Positions 1 through 5,152 of a DNA stretch of 5,152 nucleotides are shown piece after piece. The position numbers were made by a program, and so were the translations under genes. The DNA comes from Bacteroidia bacterium. Lineage in GTDB: Bacteria > Bacteroidota > Bacteroidia > B-17B0 > Aurantibacillaceae. Each line of letters opens with the position of its first letter. The first letter of the stretch is position 1. The stretch covers positions 1 to 5,152 of the forward strand of contig JACMLS010001054.1 of the NCBI GenBank assembly GCA_014379485.1, read 5' to 3'. Below the pieces are notes generated by a model. The model was not told the DNA's origin. It ran no database searches and worked only from the letters and a program-made list of their open reading frames with translations.

Positions 1-18
1 ACCAATGCCCGTTTTACC

Positions 19-66
19 AAAAAATAAAAAGAAGCCTTGCTTTTTTTGTTACTTTTTTCAGCAAGG
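19..66 (-). terminator. Probable intrinsic terminator of the 770-residue envelope protein gene
   Basis: Read on the minus strand, CCTTGCT (66-60) pairs with AGCAAGG (41-35) in a 7-bp perfect stem with an 18-base A-rich loop. It is followed by CTTCTTTTTATTTTTT (34-19), a long T-rich run. This is the layout of a rho-independent terminator, about 60 bases past the stop of the gene that ends at 128. The loop is large and the stem only moderately strong. The same bases also take part in a competing hairpin. Confidence 0.55.
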
Positions 67-84
67 AAAAAAGTAAAAGAAAAG
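41..84. repeat. A/T-rich hairpin, likely a dispersed-repeat copy
   Basis: TTACTTTTTT (49-58) and AAAAAAGTAA (67-76) form a perfect 10-bp inverted repeat around the 8-base loop CAGCAAGG. Pairing extends outward to 41-58/67-84 with one mismatch (G48/A77) and two G-T pairs. From memory, hairpins of the form TTACTTTTTT-loop-AAAAAAGTAA recur widely between genes in Bacteroidota genomes. No second copy lies in this window, so its repeat status is inferred. Confidence 0.5.
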
Positions 85-122
85 TTCTCGAGAAAAACAA
101 ATGTGTAAGCAATTATTTGTTC

Positions 123-143
123 AGCAATCAGCGAACGATTGCT
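123..143. repeat. Short inverted repeat spanning the stop codon of the envelope gene
   Basis: AGCAATC (123-129) and GATTGCT (137-143) are perfect 7-bp arms around a 7-base loop. The structure covers the TGA stop (128-130) and the last four codons. No T-run follows directly on either strand, so it is not a standard terminator by itself. It could protect the 3' end of the mRNA or be chance. Confidence 0.35.
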
Positions 144-2440
144 TCAACAAACTGATGTTTCTCAAATTCCTTTTTATTCACAATAAAATCTCCTTTATAT
201 TCAGGGCCACCAACTATAGGTTTTAATTTAAAAACAATTCCTTTTACAGGAAGGCCTTTTTTCTGAAGGTATTCTGTGAGTTCTGTTTTTAAATTGTTGG
301 CGCGGGTTTGGGCGAGTTTTAAATTGCTTCCGCCGTATTGCGTAGTTGGAACTTTTGATGCGCTGCTGTTTATTGTTATTTCTGCCTTGCCGTTTGTTCT
401 TACGCAATTTTCAAAGTCAGTTAAAAATTTATCGTATTCAGGATTGCTCTCTACTTTGTTTTTATTGTAAACAAAGTAATTGCTGAATTTAGCTTTCTCT
501 GCGTTGGCCGCAACGGCAACTATCTCTGCCAGGTAAATTGTTTTGTTCAGTTTTTTTGTATTTAATCCTGATGTAGAGAATTGCAATACTTCAGAAGTAT
601 TTGTTCCGGAAGAGGCTTTTAATTCGTAATTTTTTTCTGTTTCAATTTTTATGTTCTCATAAACACCTTTTGCATTCGCTGTGTATGAGGTAAAAGGTAC
701 GTCTTTGTCTTTTTCTGCAATTTCAATTTTTGCGCCTGCAACGGGTTTTTCTTTTTCACCTTTCAAAATTACATTCACATTCAGCATTGCTTCTTCGCTT
801 GCTTTTTTTGTTCCGGCTAATTGTACAGGTTTCAAAGGAATTTCGCGATTGATTTGCTGAAACGCATTTTCTTTTTTTACAGGCAGATCTTCTATCTGAA
901 ATTCAACCCCGTCTTTCTGATACGAAACAACGTATTCCATATCCGGTTTTAAAATGGTAGTAAAAGTTCCGCTTCTTTGCGGCCTGTAAATACCCACAAG
1001 ATCTCCTGTGTTTTTGTCTGTAACAATTACCTCAAGTCCCTCAGGTAAATTTTCTCCTTTGGCGGGAATGAAAATTCCTTTAAACAACGCAAGCAATTCC
1101 TGGTCGTTGTTATCTACAAGACTAATTAAATAAATATCTTTTTCTCCAAAGCCGTTTCTATCCTCGTGAGATGATGCGTAATAAGCACGTCTGCTATCGG
1201 GAGATGTTACGTAAAAAACATCGTCGTCTGTTGTATTGATAGGGTAGGGCATATCTACCACGTCGCCAAATTTTCCGTCTGCATCCATTTCAGCGACCAT
1301 AATATCAAAACCTCCCATGGTGCTGTGGCCTTCTGAACTGAAATAAAAATCTTTTCCGTTTGGATGTAAGAACGGAGATTCTTCATCGTACTGCGTATTT
1401 ATTTTTGGCCCAAGGTTTAAAGGTAAACTCCATTTTCCGTTCGGTAATTTTTTACAACGGTAAAGATCTCTTCCGCCAAAACCACCTGGACGATCGCTCA
1501 CAAAAAATAAAATATCACCGTCTGCAGAAAAGCAGGCGCTGGGTTCCCAGTACTTTGAATTTATTTCGGGCCCAAATTTTAAAGGAACACTCCACTCTTT
1601 TCCATTCCAGCTCGAGTGGTAAATGTTTCCGTCGCCGGCATCGTCACGATAAATTAAAAGTTCTTGTCCGTCAGGCGTTAAACCAACAGCACCTTCATGT
1701 CCGTTTGTATTTACGTTTTTGCTCAATGGAACAGGTCTTGTCCAGCCACCATCATCTTTTTTGTAAGAAACAAAAACATCTTCAAAATATCTTCCGTCAG
1801 ATGTTCTTAAACCTTCTGATGCTCCTGTTCCTTCGTTTCCACGATAAGTAAAAATGATCATACGCTCATCTGCAGAAACAACCGGAGAAAAATCTGCGAA
1901 CTCAGAATTTAAACTATCTCCCATATTGGTAATGGTAATTTTAACCGGAGCCGCCATTTTGTCTTTGGCATTTTTGCACATCTGCCGGTAATGATTCAGA
2001 ATTTCAATGTCTTCTTTAAATTTCTTTTTATCAAGATAGCTTTCATACTGATCATACATTTTTAATGCCTCTTCAAATTTATAATCTGTATGAAGTGCCT
2101 GTCCGTAGTAAAAGAGTGCGTAATAAGGCGCATACTGGTACATAGGGTCATCTTCTTTGTACTCTTTGTTTACATTTAAAACTGCCTTTGCAAAATAATC
2201 TTCTGCAAGGTGTTTTTGCGATGGATGAAATGTGTAGCAATACCCGATCTTAAAATTAATATTGGCGTTGGTAGAATCTATTTTATAGGCATTCATAAAT
2301 TCCTGCAATGCCAGCGAATAGTTTTCTTCCAGCAAAAAATCATTGCCTTTTGTAAAAAAATCTTTGTATTTATTTCTCTGCGCAAAAGTGAAAGAGGCTG
2401 TAAATAAAAAAAGCAGAATAAGAGATTTACGAAACAACAT
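128..2440 (-). CDS. Exported TPR / PD40 beta-propeller / OmpA-like C-terminal envelope protein
   Basis: Seen: residues 1-20 form a signal peptide (RK, then a Leu/Phe-rich core, ending TFA before Q21). There is no lipobox cysteine, so signal peptidase I cleavage is likely. Residues about 25-160 are TPR-like helices. Residues about 183-441 hold five PD40 (WD40-like) strands such as FSADGDILFFVSDRPGG, each linked by W(S/T)xP..GPxIN linkers. Residues about 450-540 and 552-637 look like two carboxypeptidase-regulatory-like beta domains. Residues about 655-770 resemble an OmpA C-terminal domain, with N706-x-x-L-A-x-x-R713-A kept but the usual TDxxG aspartate replaced by Ser/Ala. Known: this domain order matches the Bacteroidota envelope family that includes PorE of the type IX secretion system, but the family has many paralogues, so no symbol is given. 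Inferred: a periplasmic scaffold associated with the outer membrane. The start is set by the signal peptide and by a promoter 25 bases upstream. Confidence 0.93.
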   Translation of the reverse strand: MLFRKSLILLFLFTASFTFAQRNKYKDFFTKGNDFLLEENYSLALQEFMNAYKIDSTNANINFKIGYCYTFHPSQKHLAEDYFAKAVLNVNKEYKEDDPMYQYAPYYALFYYGQALHTDYKFEEALKMYDQYESYLDKKKFKEDIEILNHYRQMCKNAKDKMAAPVKITITNMGDSLNSEFADFSPVVSADERMIIFTYRGNEGTGASEGLRTSDGRYFEDVFVSYKKDDGGWTRPVPLSKNVNTNGHEGAVGLTPDGQELLIYRDDAGDGNIYHSSWNGKEWSVPLKFGPEINSKYWEPSACFSADGDILFFVSDRPGGFGGRDLYRCKKLPNGKWSLPLNLGPKINTQYDEESPFLHPNGKDFYFSSEGHSTMGGFDIMVAEMDADGKFGDVVDMPYPINTTDDDVFYVTSPDSRRAYYASSHEDRNGFGEKDIYLISLVDNNDQELLALFKGIFIPAKGENLPEGLEVIVTDKNTGDLVGIYRPQRSGTFTTILKPDMEYVVSYQKDGVEFQIEDLPVKKENAFQQINREIPLKPVQLAGTKKASEEAMLNVNVILKGEKEKPVAGAKIEIAEKDKDVPFTSYTANAKGVYENIKIETEKNYELKASSGTNTSEVLQFSTSGLNTKKLNKTIYLAEIVAVAANAEKAKFSNYFVYNKNKVESNPEYDKFLTDFENCVRTNGKAEITINSSASKVPTTQYGGSNLKLAQTRANNLKTELTEYLQKKGLPVKGIVFKLKPIVGGPEYKGDFIVNKKEFEKHQFVEAIVR

Positions 2441-2465
2441 GATAAGGTTAATTTTATGTGAGGCG

Positions 2466-2500
2466 CAAATTTAGGTCAAATCTTTTTCATAGGGAAAAAA
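2466..2500 (-). promoter_or_regulatory. Promoter for the 770-residue envelope protein gene
   Basis: The minus strand reads TAAATTTG at 2473-2466, a perfect match to the Bacteroidota -7 box TAnnTTTG. The -33 position is weak: a T-run (TTTTTTCCC, 2500-2492) in place of TTTG, at a spacing of about 21. Transcription would begin near 2459-2461, giving a leader of about 20 bases (ACATAAAATTAACCTTATC). That leader is A/T-rich and lacks a Shine-Dalgarno sequence, which is normal for this phylum. Confidence 0.5.
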
Positions 2501-2520
2501 TGCTCTTAAATTGGCAAAAA

Positions 2521-2564
2521 ACGGGCTTTTGACGGGTTTTGCAGAAAAAAGGACTTCCGACGGG
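2521..2564. repeat. Loose ACGGG direct repeats in the intergenic gap
   Basis: ACGGG occurs at 2521-2525, 2532-2536 and 2560-2564; the last two copies are preceded by G, giving GACGGG. The first two sit in a 10-11-base near-duplication (ACGGGCTTTT / GACGGGTTTT). GCAAAA (2514-2519) and TTTTGC (2537-2542) could close a weak stem around them. No function is evident. Confidence 0.25.
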
Positions 2565-2599
2565 ATATAAGATATGAGACAAGGAGATTTAAGACAGGT
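2564..2599. repeat. Degenerate 7-base tandem repeat (GATATAA-like)
   Basis: The plus strand divides into GATATAA, GATATGA, GACAAGGA, GATTTAA and GACAGGT: four 7-base units and one 8-base unit, all starting GA and mostly A/G-rich. On the other strand they read as TTATATC/TCATATC/TTAAATC units. The tract runs straight into the structured block beginning at 2594, with the last unit forming one arm of its outer stem. It looks like noncoding repeat DNA; no ORF covers it. Confidence 0.45.
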
Positions 2600-2688
2600 G
2601 CACGAGGTTTTTCTAATAATCGCGTAGCGATAGCCTATGGCTAAAGCGCAAACGAACCGGTTCTCGTGGCCGCATCGCGGTTACCTGT
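2594..2688. repeat. GC-rich nested-hairpin element between genes
   Basis: Outer arms ACAGGT (2594-2599) and ACCTGT (2683-2688) enclose a second pair, CACGAG (2601-2606) and CTCGTG (2663-2668). Inside or between them lie ATCGC-GTA-GCGAT (2619-2631), TAGCC-TAT-GGCTA (2631-2643), the palindrome GAACCGGTTC (2654-2663) and CCGC-ATC-GCGG (2670-2680). Bases 2619-2680 are about 60% GC (37 of 62), well above the surrounding DNA. It starts eight bases past the stop of the 507-residue gene. No ORF or target-site duplication was seen. It may be a REP-like interspersed repeat, a 3' mRNA structure or a small RNA; the first is my preference. Confidence 0.5.
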
Positions 2689-2695
2689 TTTCCGC

Positions 2696-4219
2696 CTAAT
2701 TTTCCTGCATAGAAAAGGGAATGCCGGTAATGCGGCTGTTTACCCACCTGTTAAAATCAAAGTACTCAAAGGCAAGGTCTTCTTGTCCGCTGTTTTTAAT
2801 TTCTTGAAGGGTATTTAGAAGGGTAGTCAGGTATTCTTTGTGCTTGGGCCGGCCATCGTTTTTATAAGCACCCTCTGCAAATGAAATAAATGCGCTAAAG
2901 AGTAAAGGAATTTCTTCTTTGGGAGAAAAATGTTTTTCGAGTTGTTTTACAATGACCGGAAAATAATCTGTGTGGTTAAGATCGTAATGAATAAGCAGAG
3001 ACAAGAGAAGAGCATACGAACGTATATTTTCATTCTCATCAATCGTTTTATCGTTCAGCAATTCGTTACACCATTTAAGCGCCTGGTTAAATTTTGCGTT
3101 GGCCAGGTAAACGGCAGAGAGGTTGAAAAAATAAAAGGCTTTTCGTGTGGGATTTAATTTTTCTCTGAAGCGCTGCAGTGAACTTTCAATTCCCTCAAGA
3201 GATTTAAAGGCTTCTTCGTAATTACCTGTTAATTTATACAAAGTAATTTCTGCACTGCTCAGCATATTAAAATGTTTTATCTGCAGGTCTTCATTGTTGC
3301 TGATGTCAAAGATCTGCTGCACATTTTTTAATTGCGAGAGCGCTGTTAGCGCTTCCTGGTTCTTACCAAGGCGGTTGCAGATAAAAATAAGATTGCTCAG
3401 TACAGAAAAATAAACGTTGGGTTCGTCTTTAAACAAAAAAGCATTTTCGCTGATCAGTTTTACGTTCTGCGTTAAATGAGAATAGCAATTTTCGTAATCG
3501 TGTATACCGAAATAAAAAGCGCTGTGGGTATGATGAAAGAGGTATTTATTTTCTACAGAAAGTTTTTCGTAATTTATTTCAGAAGATTTCTGAGCAAGCA
3601 GTTTTGAAAAATCTACCTGGTTCTCTGTCTTCCCTTTTTTATTCAGCGAAGAAAAGAGATTACTTTTTAATTGCCAGAAATCGTTTTGCATGGTTAGCTG
3701 AGAGATGAGCCAGTTATCGTGCTCTTCAATATCTTTCAGTTGCTTTTCTGCATCGCCTGCGTAACCGGCTTTTTCCAGTAACCTTTTCTGCCACAAACTA
3801 ATTTCTATAAGGCTCGAGATCTTTTCGTTCTTTAATGCTTTTTTGCGGGTGTGATATAATAATTTTTCTGCCTGTTTATAAAGCGTTTTTCTGAACAGGA
3901 TCTCCACAAAATGCAGGTCTTGTTTCAGTTCTGCGTCTACAGAACTATCTGCATACAAAGCATCAAGGCTGCGCAAGATCTGGTCGTACAACCTTGTTTT
4001 GGTAAGTGCGAATTGTTTTGCAAATGCTTTGTCTTTAAATTTTATGAGAATTTCTTTTTCGTCATACTCATCCTGTTTGTCTATTGCATCAAATAAAATA
4101 TCAAACACTTTATTATCATGCTTGATGTGATTTTGCATGTAAATTTTAAAATATCGCTTTTCATTCCTGTTCAGAGATTTTATAAGGAGATGAAGACTAT
4201 CTGATGAGCGTTTTGACAT
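2696..4219 (-). CDS. 507-residue TPR-like helical protein of unknown function
   Basis: I do not recognise a characterised function. The protein has no signal peptide and no membrane segment, so it is probably cytoplasmic. It appears all-helical. TPR-like helix pairs are visible at about residues 108-130 (LYKQAEKLLYHTRKKAL), 281-300 (GKNQEALTALSQLK), 327-345 (TGNYEEAFKSLEGIE) and 371-390 (AKFNQALKWCNELL). The N-terminus carries a basic-aromatic motif, LLIKSLNRNEKRYFK (residues 11-25). From memory this resembles the start of a family of roughly 500-residue hypothetical proteins common in Bacteroidota, which supports the chosen ATG; the next Met is residue 28. Residues 484-496 (FEYFDFNRWVNSR) look like a conserved aromatic tail. 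No catalytic motif is visible, so a protein-binding role is the natural guess. A strong promoter ends four bases before the ATG. The stop codon is followed within eight bases by a structured repeat. Confidence 0.9.
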   Translation of the reverse strand: MSKRSSDSLHLLIKSLNRNEKRYFKIYMQNHIKHDNKVFDILFDAIDKQDEYDEKEILIKFKDKAFAKQFALTKTRLYDQILRSLDALYADSSVDAELKQDLHFVEILFRKTLYKQAEKLLYHTRKKALKNEKISSLIEISLWQKRLLEKAGYAGDAEKQLKDIEEHDNWLISQLTMQNDFWQLKSNLFSSLNKKGKTENQVDFSKLLAQKSSEINYEKLSVENKYLFHHTHSAFYFGIHDYENCYSHLTQNVKLISENAFLFKDEPNVYFSVLSNLIFICNRLGKNQEALTALSQLKNVQQIFDISNNEDLQIKHFNMLSSAEITLYKLTGNYEEAFKSLEGIESSLQRFREKLNPTRKAFYFFNLSAVYLANAKFNQALKWCNELLNDKTIDENENIRSYALLLSLLIHYDLNHTDYFPVIVKQLEKHFSPKEEIPLLFSAFISFAEGAYKNDGRPKHKEYLTTLLNTLQEIKNSGQEDLAFEYFDFNRWVNSRITGIPFSMQEN

Positions 4220-4223
4220 TGGG

Positions 4224-4254
4224 CAAAATTAGCGAAAGGGAAGGGAAATGCAAA
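4224..4254 (-). promoter_or_regulatory. Consensus promoter of the 507-residue gene, possibly leaderless
   Basis: The minus strand reads TTTG (4254-4251), then exactly 19 bases, then TAATTTTG (4231-4224). This matches the Bacteroidota -33/-7 consensus TTTG-N19-TAnnTTTG at every defined position. Only four bases separate the box from the ATG at 4219, so transcription should begin at or within a few bases of the start codon. The spacer is almost all pyrimidine (CATTTCCCTTCCCTTT). Confidence 0.7.
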
Positions 4255-4266
4255 TTCAGATTTCAG

Positions 4267-4356
4267 TTGGGTGGAAGGATGGAAGATTGGAAGGATGGGC
4301 GTTCATAGTTCGTTTGAAATTTTCCCAATCTTCCAATCTTCCAATCTTCCACCCAA
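4267..4356. repeat. Large inverted repeat built from 8-base TGGAAG units
   Basis: Arms at 4267-4299 and 4324-4356 (33 bases each, 29 paired) enclose a 24-base A/T-rich loop. Each arm is a short tandem array of NNTGGAAG. The left arm has unit heads GAT, ATT, GAT; the complement of the right arm has ATT, ATT, ATT. All four mismatches fall at the unit heads. The element lies 24 bases past the DedA stop and 12 bases upstream of the -33 box of the next gene. It could end or stabilise the DedA transcript, although no T-run follows the stem. It may belong to a dispersed repeat family. Confidence 0.7.
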
Positions 4357-4380
4357 AGAGAATTTCCTGTCAGTGTTCCT

Positions 4381-5037
4381 TCACTGTATACCTCTTCCTT
4401 TCGCATTTCTTTTTTTTTCTTTCAAATAAGTCCTCACCACGGGAATCGTTGTCACGACTATCAAACCAATCACAATCCATCCTAAATGTTTTTCTATTCC
4501 CGGAAATTTTCTTCCTAGAAAAAAACCAATGCTTGTAAGGCTTCCAATCCACAAAAACGCGCCTGCAACAGTGTATAAAAAAAACTTTGACAGTTCAATT
4601 TTTATTACGCCTGCAAGAATGGGGGCAAAGGTTCTTACGTACGGAATAAAACGCCCGAGTATTAAAGTTTTTTTTCCGTGCTTTTCGTAAAACGCTTTTG
4701 TAACTGTTACATGCCTTTTTTTGAAGAACAAACTATCATCACGTTTAAATAGTTTGTCGCCGGTCGCCCTTCCAAAATAATATCCAGTAATATTTCCCAG
4801 GATCGCAGCCAAAGACAAATAAAGAATCAACAAAAAAATATTAGTGTGGCTGAGGTACTCAGGTTTTGTGGCACAAAAAACTCCCGATAAAAAAACCAAA
4901 CTGTCACCCGGCAAAAAAAAACCGAAGAACAATCCGGTCTCAGCAAAGATCACAAACAGCAGCAAAGCAAGTCCGCCGTAAGATAAAATGCTTTCGGGGT
5001 CAGTAAGTTTTTTAAGAAATTCCCAGGTTGTTTCCAC
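4381..5037 (-). CDS. DedA/VTT-family inner-membrane protein
   Basis: Seen: 218 residues, a usual length for the family, with hydrophobic segments at about 21-41, 66-89, 123-145 (amphipathic, probably re-entrant), 150-175 and 185-203, and a basic tail. Family motifs are intact: E33-T-G-x-x-x-G-F-F-L-P-G-D45, G81-xxx-G85-xxx-G89, and Y117-EKHG followed by R129-F-x-P132-x-x-R135-xxx-P139-xxx-G143. Known: in E. coli YqjA the acidic pair E39/D51 and the arginines R130/R136 are required for function; the 12- and 6-residue spacings are the same here. DedA proteins are linked to proton-coupled transport and lipid-carrier or phospholipid recycling, and to envelope homeostasis. The substrate of this one cannot be told. 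The start is GTG (5035-5037): an in-frame TAA lies directly before it and the protein has no internal Met. A TATCTTTG box sits six bases upstream. There is no sign of operon linkage to the next gene. Confidence 0.95.
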   Translation of the reverse strand: METTWEFLKKLTDPESILSYGGLALLLFVIFAETGLFFGFFLPGDSLVFLSGVFCATKPEYLSHTNIFLLILYLSLAAILGNITGYYFGRATGDKLFKRDDSLFFKKRHVTVTKAFYEKHGKKTLILGRFIPYVRTFAPILAGVIKIELSKFFLYTVAGAFLWIGSLTSIGFFLGRKFPGIEKHLGWIVIGLIVVTTIPVVRTYLKEKKRNAKGRGIQ

Positions 5038-5043
5038 TTAAAG

Positions 5044-5078
5044 CAAAGATAAGAACGTTTAACAACACTTAAGAAAAA
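5044..5078 (-). promoter_or_regulatory. Promoter of the DedA-family gene, possibly leaderless
   Basis: TATCTTTG (5051-5044, minus strand) fits TAnnTTTG perfectly and stands six bases before the GTG start. The -33 region is only a T-rich stretch (TTTTTC, 5078-5073) at a spacing of about 21, without TTTG. The expected start of transcription falls on or next to the GTG, and there is no room for a ribosome-binding site. Confidence 0.5.
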
Positions 5079-5098
5079 CAATATTGAGAATGATTCTT

Positions 5099-5152
5099 TT
5101 AAAAAGATGCTCCTGTATGATAGTAACCCGTCAATTCTCCTTTTTCATTTAA
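5099..5152 (-). CDS. 3' end of an unidentified gene, cut by the window edge
   Basis: One minus-strand frame is open from the window edge to a TAA at 5099-5101 and encodes LNEKGELTGYYHTGASF. The composition (KGEL, GYYHTG) reads like a genuine protein tail and the strand agrees with its neighbours. The spacing of 61 bases to the DedA start is normal. Seventeen residues are too few to name a family, and a frame open for this short distance could arise by chance. Confidence 0.45.
   Translation of the reverse strand, partial: LNEKGELTGYYHTGASF

Noticed and set aside
5..76. 23-codon plus-strand frame starting MPVLPKNKKKPCFF
   Set aside because: It is a translation of the A/T-rich hairpin and terminator; the Lys/Phe runs come from the A and T tracts.
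85..94. Perfect 10-bp palindromes TTCTCGAGAA (85-94) and GAACCGGTTC (2654-2663) as paired operator sites
   Set aside because: Their sequences differ, both lie 3' of genes rather than at promoters, and a few such palindromes are expected by chance in 5 kb.
276..470. Small plus-strand frames at 276-470, 2210-2407, 2930-3157 and 3911-4096
   Set aside because: All are antisense to well-supported coding sequence, with compositions expected of reverse-strand shadows and no promoter or family motif.
1360..1851. 163-residue plus-strand open frame inside the envelope gene
   Set aside because: It lies antisense to a gene with clear domains, its product is rich in His/Arg/Gln/Phe with no recognisable motif, and it has no promoter. 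It is a shadow frame.
2594..2688. Insertion-sequence remnant or tRNA
   Set aside because: There is no transposase fragment, no flanking target duplication and only short terminal arms; the stems do not fit a cloverleaf with TTC and CCA-end features.
4324..4354. Tandem CCAATCTT units as a possible CRISPR or VNTR array
   Set aside because: The units are 8 bases with no spacers and form one arm of an inverted repeat, so this is not CRISPR.
4248..4552. Overlapping short frames (plus 4248-4538, minus 4370-4552) at the 3' end of the DedA gene
   Set aside because: One reads through the inverted repeat and antisense to DedA; the other is an alternate frame of DedA. Their products are low-complexity (Lys/Arg- or Ser/Phe-rich).

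Overview
The window looks like ordinary chromosomal DNA from a member of the Bacteroidota. Four things point there. The first is the AT-rich composition. The second is perfect TAnnTTTG promoter boxes in front of all three complete genes, with no clear Shine-Dalgarno sequences. The third is a large exported protein with the order TPR, PD40 propeller, carboxypeptidase-regulatory-like fold and OmpA-like C-terminus, a design typical of this phylum. The fourth is a helical-repeat protein starting with a (L)IKSLNRNEKRYFK-type motif, which I associate with this phylum from memory. Genus and order cannot be read from the sequence.

All genes lie on the minus strand, so transcription runs from high to low coordinates. 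From the right edge they are: (1) the last 17 codons of a gene cut by the window end (5152-5099); (2) a DedA/VTT-family inner-membrane protein (5037-4381), read from a GTG start; (3) a 507-residue, probably cytoplasmic, all-helical TPR-like protein of unknown function (4219-2696); (4) a 770-residue envelope protein with a signal peptide (2440-128). Each complete gene has its own promoter-like element, and the gaps are 61, 161 and 255 bases, so this looks like a run of separate transcription units. Nothing shows that the genes share a pathway.

The gaps hold most of the non-coding structure. Between the DedA gene and the 507-residue gene (4220-4380) is a 90-base inverted repeat whose arms are built from 8-base units around TGGAAG. 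Next to it is a textbook TTTG-N19-TAnnTTTG promoter placed so close to the ATG that the mRNA may be leaderless. Between the 507-residue and 770-residue genes (2441-2695) are a GC-rich block of nested hairpins, a degenerate 7-base tandem repeat, and a promoter for the 770-residue gene. Downstream of the 770-residue gene (1-127) is a probable intrinsic terminator whose stem competes with a longer A/T-rich hairpin resembling a dispersed repeat.

I found no tRNA, rRNA, CRISPR array, transposase or phage gene, and no clear new biological system. The items most worth checking are the two structured intergenic repeats, the apparently leaderless promoters, and the OmpA-like domain that seems to have lost its peptidoglycan-binding aspartate.
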